From: Maniola hyperantus | Lineage: Eukaryota; Arthropoda; Insecta; Lepidoptera; Nymphalidae | DNA: 64,000 nucleotides | Assembly: GCF_902806685.2 (NCBI RefSeq) | Contig: NC_048539.1 | Location: 260,501-324,500 of the forward strand | Direction of reading: 5' to 3' | Shown: positions 36,701-43,959 of the stretch, one piece after another | Numbering within the stretch: position 1 is the first letter of the stretch | Layout: the number at the start of each line of letters is the position of its first letter | Translations under genes and position numbers: made by a program | The notes under the pieces: model-generated | The model's database searches: none | What the model saw: only the letters and a program-made list of their open reading frames with translations | Told to the model about the DNA's origin: nothing

Positions 36701-39700
36701 TGAAAGACAAAAGCGCGACAGTCGCAGCGGCGCCCGAGAAGACCGCGATCCCCGCGTCGAACGCGAGCGCAACCAGTGCTAACCTCAACGGCAGCGGCTC
36801 TCTGCAGAGCGTGTCCGCGGGCGCCAGCAGTATACTCGCTGCCTCCACCACGAGCCTAGATCATCACGCGACGTCGCACACTGATAAGCCGTCAAGTGAG
36901 TACATACAGAATCTGTTTTGATGTAGATGTCGTCGTCAAGTGAAAGACAAAAGCGCGACAGTCGCAGCGGCGCCCGAGAAGACCGCGATCCCCGCGTCGA
37001 ACGCGAGCGCAACCAGTGCTAACCTCAACGGCAGCGGCTCTCTGCAGAGCGTGTCCGCGGGCGCCAGCAGTATACTCGCTGCCTCCACCACGAGCCTAGA
37101 TCATCACGCGACGTCGCACACTGATAAGCCGTCAAGTGAGTACATACAGAATCTGTTTTGATGTAGATGTCGTCGTCAAGTGAAAGACAAAAGCGCGACA
37201 GTCGCAGCGGCGCCCGAGAAGACCGCGATCCCCGCGTCGAACGCGAGCGCAACCAGTGCTAACCTCAACGGCAGCGGCTCTCTGCAGAGCGTGTCCGCGG
37301 GCGCCAGCAGTATACTCGCTGCCTCCACCACGAGCCTAGATCATCACGCGACGTCGCACACTGATAAGCCGTCAAGTGAGTACATACAGAATCTGTTTTG
37401 ATGTAGATGTCGTCGTCAAGTGAAAGACAAAAGCGCGACAGTCGCAGCGGCGCCCGAGAAGACCGCGATCCCCGCGTCGAACGCGAGCGCAACCAGTGCT
37501 AACCTCAACGGCAGCGGCTCTCTGCAGAGCGTGTCCGCGGGCGCCAGCAGTATACTCGCTGCCTCCACCACGAGCCTAGATCATCACGCGACGTCGCACA
37601 CTGATAAGCCGTCAAGTGAGTACATACAGAATCTGTTTTGATGTAGATGTCGTCGTCAAGTGAAAGACAAAAGCGCGACAGTCGCAGCGGCGCCCGAGAA
37701 GACCGCGATCCCCGCGTCGAACGCGAGCGCAACCAGTGCTAACCTCAACGGCAGCGGCTCTCTGCAGAGCGTGTCCGCGGGCGCCAGCAGTATACTCGCT
37801 GCCTCCACCACGAGCCTAGATCATCACGCGACGTCGCACACTGATAAGCCGTCAAGTGAGTACATACAGAATCTGTTTTGATGTAGATGTCGTCGTCAAG
37901 TGAAAGACAAAAGCGCGACAGTCGCAGCGGCGCCCGAGAAGACCGCGATCCCCGCGTCGAACGCGAGCGCAACCAGTGCTAACCTCAACGGCAGCGGCTC
38001 TCTGCAGAGCGTGTCCGCGGGCGCCAGCAGTATACTCGCTGCCTCCACCACGAGCCTAGATCATCACGCGACGTCGCACACTGATAAGCCGTCAAGTGAG
38101 TACATACAGAATCTGTTTTGATGTAGATGTCGTCGTCAAGTGAAAGACAAAAGCGCGACAGTCGCAGCGGCGCCCGAGAAGACCGCGATCCCCGCGTCGA
38201 ACGCGAGCGCAACCAGTGCTAACCTCAACGGCAGCGGCTCTCTGCAGAGCGTGTCCGCGGGCGCCAGCAGTATACTCGCTGCCTCCACCACGAGCCTAGA
38301 TCATCACGCGACGTCGCACACTGATAAGCCGTCAAGTGAGTACATACAGAATCTGTTTTGATGTAGATGTCGTCGTCAAGTGAAAGACAAAAGCGCGACA
38401 GTCGCAGCGGCGCCCGAGAAGACCGCGATCCCCGCGTCGAACGCGAGCGCAACCAGTGCTAACCTCAACGGCAGCGGCTCTCTGCAGAGCGTGTCCGCGG
38501 GCGCCAGCAGTATACTCGCTGCCTCCACCACGAGCCTAGATCATCACGCGACGTCGCACACTGATAAGCCGTCAAGTGAGTACATACAGAATCTGTTTTG
38601 ATGTAGATGTCGTCGTCAAGTGAAAGACAAAAGCGCGACAGTCGCAGCGGCGCCCGAGAAGACCGCGATCCCCGCGTCGAACGCGAGCGCAACCAGTGCT
38701 AACCTCAACGGCAGCGGCTCTCTGCAGAGCGTGTCCGCGGGCGCCAGCAGTATACTCGCTGCCTCCACCACGAGCCTAGATCATCACGCGACGTCGCACA
38801 CTGATAAGCCGTCAAGTGAGTACATACAGAATCTGTTTTGATGTAGATGTCGTCGTCAAGTGAAAGACAAAAGCGCGACAGTCGCAGCGGCGCCCGAGAA
38901 GACCGCGATCCCCGCGTCGAACGCGAGCGCAACCAGTGCTAACCTCAACGGCAGCGGCTCTCTGCAGAGCGTGTCCGCGGGCGCCAGCAGTATACTCGCT
39001 GCCTCCACCACGAGCCTAGATCATCACGCGACGTCGCACACTGATAAGCCGTCAAGTGAGTACATACAGAATCTGTTTTGATGTAGATGTCGTCGTCAAG
39101 TGAAAGACAAAAGCGCGACAGTCGCAGCGGCGCCCGAGAAGACCGCGATCCCCGCGTCGAACGCGAGCGCAACCAGTGCTAACCTCAACGGCAGCGGCTC
39201 TCTGCAGAGCGTGTCCGCGGGCGCCAGCAGTATACTCGCTGCCTCCACCACGAGCCTAGATCATCACGCGACGTCGCACACTGATAAGCCGTCAAGTGAG
39301 TACATACAGAATCTGTTTTGATGTAGATGTCGTCGTCAAGTGAAAGACAAAAGCGCGACAGTCGCAGCGGCGCCCGAGAAGACCGCGATCCCCGCGTCGA
39401 ACGCGAGCGCAACCAGTGCTAACCTCAACGGCAGCGGCTCTCTGCAGAGCGTGTCCGCGGGCGCCAGCAGTATACTCGCTGCCTCCACCACGAGCCTAGA
39501 TCATCACGCGACGTCGCACACTGATAAGCCGCCGAGTGAGTACATACAGAATTTGTAAATTTATTGTAGACGTCATAGCCATATGATTATGGCATTCCGA
39601 ACCAGTGGTAGATGCATCCGACTATTCGTAAGCACTTGTAAAAGTTTATACGAATAAAAAAAGATTTTTATTTCATTTTTTTCATTTTTATGAAGATACA

Positions 39701-41535
39701 ATAAACGCGACAATTGCAGTAACTCACGAAAAGACGCGATCATTGCGTTGGTTGCAAGTACAATCGTGAAATATCCTGTAAGATGTGTTTGCACTAAAAC
39801 TGTAAGATCCAATATAACTGTGTAGGTACTTATGCGTGATGCTCTTCACGACCAACGGAAAAAATGTTTCTATCTCTCGATCTTGTGGCACGGTAGTGCC
39901 CCCGCCAAGTTGAACAAAGGCACAGCCGTACGATCTTTTTCTAGAAGCCATTCAGTACCCGTAGTACAAGATTTTACGTCTCACCACCGAAACCAAATTC
40001 GAGAGTCGAAATACTTCCGCGTTACAGTAAAATGGACCTAAACAGCCTTGAATTGAAGTCAAATATTCAATGCCACTGATTTTAATTTCGCAATGTTTCC
40101 GCTTGGAGCGTTGGCTGTAGAAGTGTAGACAAACTTGAGCTTTAAAACAAGGCATTTAAGATCCAGTTTACTGTAACGCGGAAGTATTTCGACTCTCGAA
40201 TTTGGTTTCGTTTGGTGAGACGTAAAATTTTGTACTACGGGTACAGGACATTTTCGGCCCCTTCTAGCTTTATCAACAACCAAACAGTCACTGTTTGGTT
40301 GTTGATAAAGCTAGAAGCCTGAATTAGCCTGCATTTCAGTGACCAAGATCTAGTATGTAGATATACTAGATTCTATTGCCGTGAGCGATTGCGAAGTCAT
40401 TCTATATATTAAAGGCATAAAGCTGTCCTATATTGTTACGGTCACTATAAAAATATGTAGTTTGTTACCTATTTGGGTAATCATTTATGACATTGTTTGG
40501 ATGCTCCCATGGTTAGGTACCTACTGAATAAATTATCACTGGTAGGCAAACTTAATACTTAGAGGTATTTTTTCTAGTTAACCTTTGGTAATAGGAACAG
40601 CGTGACAGAAACAGTGCGAAGATAGAGCGAATGAAGTAAAAGAAAAATAAAAATAGAGTCAAATATTACAACACAAATACCTACAAACGTCTTCGGCCTC
40701 GCCTCCTCCTTCCAATATTACTGGGCTTTAAATAGCTTTATTTCCGTCCTGGAGAGTAATGTACTACTTACTGTTTTACACAGACGGCAGCACGACGCGA
40801 CAGTCGCAGCGCTTCCCGGCGCGCGGCAAGGTGTCGCCCGCCAGCCCGGGCGGCGCCACCGTCGCCACACCCGCGCCGGGCGCCGGAGCCCTGAGCGACC
40901 ACCTGCAGGGCGCCGGCGGGCGCTCCGGCGTGGCGTGGCCCAGCGCCACCATTCCTGCTAGAGTGAAGCATCTGAGTTGGGACGACGCTACGCCGCAGGT
41001 ACCTATCTATATCAGTCTTGTGTTTGTCCATCTGTGTTGTGTTCCTCATTGTGTAGTTTAGTCCACCGCTTGACATAGGTTTCAACTAAGTAATCCCACT
41101 TCTGATGATAATACTTAATTAGATTGTATTCTGATAAAAAGTAATTTTGAAAGAATTTACAATTGTATTATTACCAAATGGCAAATGCTATTGATAAATT
41201 GTTACCTAATCAAATTTTACTGTCTCTGCCACTGAAAGATAAAATTTGAATCTCTGTCCCGACTTTCTGTCAAATCGACTTACCAACGTATCCACGCCAC
41301 ACTAGCATCACATATTAGAAAGAAAGAAAGCAAGAAAACTTTTTATTTGATCACTACAATAAACCTTAAAACTAATTTAGATAATTTTAATTATTAAAGC
41401 GTTATATTATGTCACATTTTCCAAAACTCTAACCAAGCGAGCATATTATTTCAGGAGGGCTCGGAGCGGCGCGAGCTCACGGAGGCCAAGAACTCCGCGG
41501 TGTCTGACCACATGAACCTCACCGTCTACTTCTAA
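6819..41535 (+). CDS. Single-pass transmembrane cadherin, complete coding region in 14 exons
   Basis: Exons with matching GT/AG sites and phases: 6819-6882, 24798-24887, 25424-25623, 26363-26560, 27185-27412, 27855-28043, 28859-29074, 29596-29742, 30266-30462, 31497-31617, 32040-32182, one copy of the 209-nt array exon (first copy 32607-32815), 40784-40998, 41455-41535 (TAA). They give 765 residues. Residues 1-21 are a signal peptide. About five cadherin (EC) modules follow, with linker motifs DVNDNAPAW (130-138), DADDQNPQF (237-245) and the degenerate NVNEWEPRF (456-464), plus LDRE-like motifs ALDREE, ALDYE and LDYEE. The transmembrane helix is about 572-595. The Ser/Ala/Pro-rich tail ends NLTVYF and has no catenin-binding region I recognise. 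Classical cadherin modules bind calcium at DxNDN linkers and mediate adhesion at the plasma membrane. The length suggests a small insect cadherin (Drosophila Cad96Cb is a candidate, unconfirmed). Splice sites are read by eye; alternative exons cannot be excluded. Confidence 0.92.
7039..7480 (-). mobile_element. SINE B split by a LINE 3' end
   Basis: SINE B (minus) runs to GGCAGACT at about 7130. A LINE 3' fragment ending in (ATTGAA)n follows to about 7354, and SINE B resumes with GACTTCCCACACC, so GACT is duplicated. Confidence 0.65.
8288..8518 (+). mobile_element. Chimera of repeat C head and Helitron-like end
   Basis: Begins CCGGCCAAGTGCGAGTCAGG (repeat C) and passes near TTTCGACATTTATC into Helitron-like sequence ending TTATAATATTAGTATGGAT. 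A similar chimera is at 58200-58455. Confidence 0.65.
8576..8740 (+). promoter_or_regulatory. GC-rich patch with CACACGT heptamers
   Basis: GC-rich sequence with four tandem CACACGT-type heptamers at about 8668-8695, giving repeated CACGTC motifs that resemble E-box/CRE-like sites. Located 1.8 kb inside cadherin intron 1. No protein similarity. A regulatory role is a guess. Confidence 0.3.
9050..9300 (-). mobile_element. CR1-like LINE reverse-transcriptase C-terminal fragment
   Basis: Minus-strand translation contains LRVQYNNIFRIMLGLPRYCS and ASGMFADNCVDGFFAIIRKR, the conserved C-terminal segment of CR1/jockey-type ORF2 in Lepidoptera. Truncated at both ends. Confidence 0.75.
9318..9442 (+). 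mobile_element. SINE B fragment
   Basis: GATCCCGGGCACGCAC followed by ATATCGTGAGGAAACCTGCC, diagnostic of SINE B. Confidence 0.65.
9898..10312 (+). mobile_element. Repeat C, near-complete copy
   Basis: Runs from AACCGGCCAAGTGCGAGTCA to TTTTGAGGTACGGAACCCTA. Further copies: 10567-10945 (+), 10960-11335 (-, interrupted), 12058-12440 (-), 12487-12890 (+), 17288-17615 (+, truncated), 55785-55890 (-, end only). I recognise it as a very common lepidopteran dispersed repeat but cannot name its class. Confidence 0.8.
10960..11335 (-). mobile_element. Repeat C copy carrying a LINE insertion
   Basis: Minus copy of repeat C, broken inside ATAAATGTCGAA by the LINE fragment at 11079-11261 and continuing after it. 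Confidence 0.75.
11079..11261 (+). mobile_element. 5'-truncated LINE insertion with 12-bp target duplication
   Basis: Plus-strand translation reads RWTDQIKSAVGGPLHECTRL, SASREKWRMLVRHITSALKD, the C-terminus of a LINE ORF, then an (AAG/GAA)n tail. ATAAATGTCGAA occurs on both sides (11067-11078 and 11262-11273), the mark of target-primed insertion. Confidence 0.85.
12058..12890. mobile_element. Inverted pair of repeat C
   Basis: A minus copy (12058-12440) followed by a plus copy (12487-12890), about 45 bp apart, able to fold back. Confidence 0.7.
13262..13438 (-). mobile_element. SINE A, near-complete
   Basis: Reverse copy of the element at 114-295, from the T run to GAGGCTCT. Confidence 0.8.
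14262..14342 (+). mobile_element. LINE 3' end with (TTTGAG)n tail
   Basis: AATTCTGAATAAATAATTTG followed by about four TTTGAG units, a simple-repeat LINE tail. Confidence 0.5.
15553..15765. mobile_element. Inverted-repeat element H with internal LINE tail
   Basis: The left end GTACAAAATGAGTTCTCACG is matched by the right end ATTCATTTTGTACGGAC. Between them lies a LINE 3' tail (about 15657-15735). Other copies: 50381-50530 (lectin 3' UTR) and 53525-53772. Confidence 0.6.
15866..15902. repeat. Near-perfect 18-bp-arm palindrome
   Basis: CACGGTAATGTTATCATA faces TATGATAATATTACCGTG with one mismatch and a 1-nt centre. It directly precedes a LINE-like fragment (15905-16150). Confidence 0.6.
15905..16150 (+). 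mobile_element. LINE ORF end fragment
   Basis: Plus-strand reading gives pieces such as RMTEASGRTRHVVPTPRRVG in shifted frames, resembling the common LINE ending WKKKTCCADPT. Degenerate. Confidence 0.4.
16900..16992 (+). mobile_element. Reverse-transcriptase motif fragment
   Basis: Reading frame from about 16918 gives RDDTPFMGVPQGSSLGPFIF, the conserved GVPQGSxLGPxxF block of LINE reverse transcriptases, then a stop. Followed by Helitron-like remnants. Confidence 0.65.
18737..18771. repeat. (CAGA)n microsatellite
   Basis: About nine CAGA/GACA units. Confidence 0.9.
19102..19319 (-). mobile_element. Helitron-like non-autonomous element
   Basis: The minus strand begins TCCATACTAATATTATAAAT, contains (GTCT)n, and ends CTAG followed by T. 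Complete by comparison with 53908-54125. Confidence 0.78.
19829..20180 (+). mobile_element. SINE with a third type of tRNA-like head
   Basis: A box CTGGCGCAGTGGTAAGCACT and B box GGGTTCGATTCC, then a body of about 270 bp and a poly(A) tract at 20168-20180. Complete-looking retroposed element, distinct from SINEs A and B. Confidence 0.8.
20481..20631. repeat. Foldback with about 63-bp arms
   Basis: CCAGTTGTGTAAGAAAAACG and TCGTCAACAAATTCTGCCCT on the left are matched by their complements on the right (ends CTTACACAACCGG). The centre is about 25 nt. Confidence 0.75.
21709..21942. repeat. Foldback with about 110-bp arms
   Basis: The left arm from TGACCTATCTGGAGTAAATA is nearly the exact complement of the right arm ending CCAGATATGTCA, with only a few mismatches and small gaps, and about a 14-nt loop. 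Confidence 0.8.
22078..22350 (-). mobile_element. RTE-like LINE fragment
   Basis: Same segment as 6180-6715: the complements of GATTTCCTCATTTCTGATT and CATCGCCCGCTGAGTG read through the RNEEI-type reverse-transcriptase C-terminal region, with decay. Confidence 0.6.
22893..23250. mobile_element. hAT-like short element, copy 2
   Basis: Counterpart of 4845-5142, with GGCACGTGCCTAGGGGCGCG near the left end and CCGCCTCTGG at the right. Confidence 0.55.
24798..31617 (+). CDS. Cadherin exons 2-10: extracellular domain
   Basis: Nine exons encode residues about 22-550. EC1 begins after RCYLMNGGAVESFFISED and contains ALDREE; EC2 starts at NAPAWRGAPYRARVSE with ALDYE; EC3 at QFTHEHYTAVVPDN with SASDRDLG; EC4 at VRFARRGYAVSVPEDAPPG with LDYEE; EC5 at RFRHAHYEFLLDEVP with VNELGEVFLRSE. 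All joins keep frame (phases 1,1,0,0,0,0,0,0,2,0). The calcium-linker motif is canonical between EC1 and EC2, altered between EC2 and EC3 (DADDQNP), not visible between EC3 and EC4, and degenerate between EC4 and EC5. Introns are mostly 0.4-1.2 kb and carry SINE, LINE and foldback elements listed separately. Confidence 0.9.
25183..25334. mobile_element. GC-rich palindromic MITE in cadherin intron 2
   Basis: Left TGACAGGTTGAAATAGCAAT, right GATTGCCATCTCGACCTGTC; ends 90 bp before exon 3. Confidence 0.75.
25636..26130. mobile_element. LINE tail and inverted SINE B pair in cadherin intron 3
   Basis: (ATCA)n plus GCCTGTTTTCGTCC marks a minus-strand RTE tail. A minus SINE B piece (25893-25975) then faces a plus one (25985-26110), both with the GAAACCTGCATGCC motif or its complement. 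Confidence 0.65.
26232..26291. repeat. Perfect 28-bp hairpin in cadherin intron 3
   Basis: Arms 26232-26259 and 26264-26291 are exact complements (left arm begins AAAAAAGCTGATCTTTAACG), loop TGCT. Confidence 0.9.
28386..28560 (-). mobile_element. SINE A in cadherin intron 6
   Basis: From a T run through ACCGTCGACCTTTCGG to GAGGCTCT. Confidence 0.8.
28690..28832 (+). mobile_element. SINE B 3' part abutting cadherin exon 7
   Basis: Contains TTAACGGTGAAG and CGTGAGGAAACCTGCATGC. It ends about 26 bp before the acceptor GACGTACAG at 28858. Confidence 0.7.
29264..29278 (+). repeat. 15-G homopolymer
   Basis: An uninterrupted G run in cadherin intron 7; the length is likely to be uncertain in any assembly. 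Confidence 0.9.
29925..30235 (-). mobile_element. SINE B in cadherin intron 8
   Basis: Reverse copy with GATCAACCCATCGCCGGCTG and the tRNA-like head CGATTAGAAGGCGGACGTCC at its right end, 30 bp before exon 9. Confidence 0.8.
30650..30890 (-). mobile_element. Repeat G, copy in cadherin intron 9
   Basis: Shares GCGGTACATTTGTTCGGGAC and GATTGCAGAAAACTCCGTTA with copies at 56665-56890 (+) and 59700-59920 (-). Class unknown. Confidence 0.7.
32040..32182 (+). CDS. Cadherin exon 11: transmembrane exon
   Basis: Encodes TSVPVSVRIPERAAHVQARS followed by about 24 hydrophobic residues (PMFAAFACALALLALLLMAL and LVYLC) and the stop-transfer start RLK. The acceptor is CCCCCGCAG and the donor AA|GTGAGT, leaving two bases (AA) for the first codon of the next exon. 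This phase is what restricts how the downstream exon array can be spliced. Confidence 0.9.
32607..32815 (+). CDS. Cadherin exon 12, first array copy
   Basis: The acceptor GGTCTTAG is preceded by ordinary intron sequence, unlike the other copies whose upstream intron is only the 31-nt spacer. Joined to exon 11 it reads RLKRRRQVKDKS, a basic juxtamembrane stretch expected of a stop-transfer signal. The donor A|GTGAGT passes phase 1 to the exon at 40784, giving KPSNGSTTRQSQRF. Any of copies 2-29 would also join in frame but would start RLKCRRQ. Confidence 0.8.
32607..39535 (+). repeat. 29-copy tandem array of one cadherin cytoplasmic exon, 240-bp unit
   Basis: The block from 32607 repeats every 240 bp, the 29th copy running 39327-39535. 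Each unit is TAG | 209-nt exon | GTGAGT, with 31 nt between one exon's end and the next exon's start. The exon encodes a Ser/Ala/Thr-rich cytoplasmic segment (VKDKSATVAAAPEKTAIPAS ... SHTDKPS). Copies 2-28 look identical base for base. Copy 1 differs at exon base 2 (ACGTCG instead of ATGTCG). Copy 29 has CCGCCGA instead of CCGTCAA at the donor end and a 34-nt downstream spacer. The reading phase allows exactly one copy in the mRNA. Either a very recent amplification with homogenisation, or an assembly expansion. Confidence 0.95.
39566..39768 (+). pseudogene. Decayed 30th copy of the array exon, interrupted by a LINE tail
   Basis: TAGACGTC at 39567-39574 repeats the start of a unit, then a LINE 3'-tail-like insert (about 39580-39690) intervenes. 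At 39691-39765 a sequence aligns with exon bases after GTGAAAGACAAAAGC: it keeps CGCGACA, GCAG, AAGAC and GCGATC at matching spacing, with roughly two thirds of positions identical by eye. Most differences are C-to-T or G-to-A. No open frame remains. It shows that at least one duplication is old. Confidence 0.65.
39956..40244. mobile_element. Foldback element, about 85-bp arms, cadherin intron 12
   Basis: The left arm has CGAGAGTCGAAATACTTCCG and the right arm its complement CGGAAGTATTTCGACTCTCG; the unpaired middle is about 115 bp. Confidence 0.8.
40261..40317. repeat. Perfect 28-bp palindrome, cadherin intron 12
   Basis: CTTCTAGCTTTATCAACAAC and its exact complement around a single central C at 40289. 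Confidence 0.9.
40784..40998 (+). CDS. Cadherin exon 13: cytoplasmic tail
   Basis: Acceptor TTTTACACAG, donor CAG|GTACCT. Encodes GSTTRQSQRFPARGKVSPAS and a Gly/Ala/Pro-rich stretch ending PARVKHLSWDDATPQ. It needs phase 1 from the array exon; entered from exon 11 directly it is out of frame and reaches a TAG near 40961, so the array exon cannot be skipped. It shares the 16-mer CGCGACAGTCGCAGCG (40796-40811) with every array copy, but read in another frame. Confidence 0.85.
41455..41535 (+). CDS. Cadherin exon 14: C-terminus and stop
   Basis: Acceptor TTATTTCAG; encodes EGSERRELTEAKNSAVSDHM then NLTVYF and TAA. The terminal V-Y-F fits the hydrophobic-x-hydrophobic pattern of class II PDZ ligands, an inference only. 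The 3' UTR runs into repeat-rich sequence. Confidence 0.88.
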   Translation, partial: EGSERRELTEAKNSAVSDHMNLTVYF

Positions 41536-42183
41536 CCCGCCATCGCGACCACCGATAGCTACATGTCCACCGCTGGACATATCATCATCATCATCGCGTG
41601 CCTTCTTCACACGAAGTTTGGAGGACCATCATGCGAAAAGCTTTTCTATTTAAAGCCGCCTCTTTTAACTTTGGGTAACTAAGCCCTGTCCACCCCCTAT
41701 CGTCCAACCATATGCGTCTTTGTCTTGCTGGACATAGGTTTCTTATATATAACTGCCAACACGGTCCTGGGTACAAAAATATGTCAAGGTAATAGGTAAG
41801 TATACTTTTACCTACTATAGGTAAATCATATTATATTCCACACCTGCGGCACCTAAGTACGTATATTTGTGATGAATTGATTTACCACAACGGACTATAA
41901 AATAATAATTATATCACACAAACAACGATTTTAATCTATCAATATAAGAAGGAAACTTGAACAAATTTTATAAAGTACAGTAAGTATTTAAATCAATTTT
42001 TGTAATTATGAACTAAGTAAGTAAATCATATAATTGTAAGGCGAATGTTGCGTAGAATTAAATTTTATATCGTAAAGTTTAGACAATTTTGTACGAAATC
42101 TCTAAGAAAATTAAAATAGTGTTACTAGAAGACCAAAGTTTAATTGTTCAGAGATTATTCTTCTGAGAACTAAACATTAGTTC

Positions 42184-42189
42184 AATAAA
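42184..42189 (+). terminator. Possible cadherin poly(A) signal
   Basis: AATAAA about 650 bp after the cadherin stop codon, in an AT-rich stretch free of obvious transposons. It is one plausible 3' end; cDNA would be needed to place the cleavage site. Confidence 0.35.
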
Positions 42190-42705
42190 TTACAAAACAC
42201 AAACCCATTTTCGCTGATAAAACAGTTTGTCCATTTTCAGCTAATCCCACTTCTGATGTCAAGTACATACTTCTGATAAAAAAACCATAACTATCCTGCT
42301 TTATTAAGTTTTATTTTTAATTGAAAAAAAAAATAACAAAGAACAAAAAACTCATCCGTTATTTAACTTTTTCCTATTCGTAGACTTGTTTATGAGTTTA
42401 AAAAACATTTGTAGGTACTAAAGTAGGTAGGTATGTTACGAAGAATCCTACATATTGTGATTTCGTTTGATTATAATATTTTAGCGTTAATTAATTTGTA
42501 AAATTTGTTATTGATTGTATATTAAGTATTAAATTATTATGATATTATGTCAGAGAGGATACTTATTGTTATTAAAGTTCTGTTGACTAAAACGTGTTTC
42601 ATATAATATGTACCTCCATAATATAATACAATGTTATGAATGGACCACTTTCTCCCGTGTCGCGAACTTTGGAGATGAAAGTGATTGTTATACAATACAT
42701 AAGCT

Positions 42706-43262
42706 GTGATAGCCTAGTGGTTAGGACGTCCGCCTTCTAATCGGAGGTCGGGGGTTCGATCCCGGGCACGCACCTCTAACTTTTCGGAGTTATGTGCGTT
42801 TTAATTTATTAAATATCTATTGCTTTAACGGTGAAGGAAAAACAACGTGAAAAAACCTGCATGCCTGAGAGTTCTCCGTAATGTTTTCAAAAGAGTGCGA
42901 AGTCAAGCCTGCCAAGCGTGGCAAGCGTGGCAATTTGACCAGCGTGGCGGACTATCTATTGTGTGCTATAGCCTAAGCCCTTCTCACTCGGAGAGGAGAC
43001 CAGTGCTCAGTAGTGGGCCGGCGATGGGTTGATCATGACAACTCTTCTTGGGAAAGAAGTTTTATGCAAATTGAGGCTGTGATATGATCATAATCAGCGT
43101 CTCCCACTACAGAACGCGAGTCTCCTTTCAATCTCCTCTCAGAATGAGAAAGATAAGGGTAATAGTCCATCACTTTGGCCAAGTGCAGATTGACAGACTT
43201 CACATATCTTTGAGAGCATTATGGAGAACTCTTAGGCATGCAGGTTTCCTCACGATGTTGAG
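42706..43262. mobile_element. SINE B, complete (+), followed by an inverted partial copy (-)
   Basis: Plus copy 42706-43045: tRNA-Arg-like head (GCCTAGTGGTTAGGACGTCC, GGGGTTCGATCCC) to GATGGGTTGATCATGA. Minus copy 43084-43262 faces it. Confidence 0.85.
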
Positions 43263-43283
43263 CAAGTGATACTTATTATTTAC

Positions 43284-43499
43284 CAGCTGATGCCCGCGAC
43301 TTTGCCCTCGTGGAATTAGGTTTTCTAAAAATCCCGTGGGAACTCTTTGATTTTCTGGGATAAAAAGTAGCCTATGTCACTCTCCAGGTCTTTATCTATA
43401 CCCATGCAAAATATCACGTCAATCCGTTGCACCGTTGCGACGTGATTGAAAAACAAACTAACAAACAAACACACTTTCGCATTTATAATAAGGGTACTG
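43284..43499 (-). mobile_element. Helitron-like element
   Basis: CAGCTGATGCCCGCGACTT at the left is the complement of the family's 3' end; GTTGCACCGTTGCGACGTGA in the body matches 4126-4337. Confidence 0.65.
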
Positions 43500-43756
43500 A
43501 TTAACGCACAAAACTCAGAAAAGTTAATGGTGCGTGCCGCGTAAATCCCGCCGTCTTACCTAACATCACACCCACACCACACGCACAGTGGGAAGATGTT
43601 GCACCAGTACTGGTCGAGTGGTCGCCACCATCGCGCGTGGTAAAAGTTGTTCCGTGAGAAACAGCGAGAGAGTGCGCAGCGGCGGATACGATCTTCGGCA
43701 TATAAAGTTAATTAGTGAAGTAAGTAATACTGTTTCTAAATTATTAATCAACCCAA

Positions 43757-43954
43757 TCCATGCTAATATTATAAATTCAAAAGTGTGTCTGTGTGTCTGC
43801 TCGCTTTTTAGAAGTTTTTTAGTTTTCACGCGCTCAAAATTACGGTGAAACTTTGTACAGACACAATTTGGCCACTTTTTATCGTGGAAAACCGAAGGTT
43901 TCCCACGGGATTTTTGAAAATCTCCAAGCGGACGAAGTCGCGGGCATCATTTAG
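43757..43954 (+). mobile_element. Helitron-like element
   Basis: ATGCTAATATTATAAATTC with (GTCT)n near the left and GACGAAGTCGCGGGCATCAT at the right. Confidence 0.65.
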
Positions 43955-43959
43955 TCCGT

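Noticed and set aside
32705..39412. A 75-residue minus-strand open frame repeated with each array unit (MRSRSTRGS...)
   Set aside because: It is the shadow of the GC-rich cadherin exon, crosses the spacer, and has no independent support.
32607..39535. CRISPR-like regular array
   Set aside because: The unit is 240 bp with identical spacers and contains a coding exon with splice sites; eukaryotic context.
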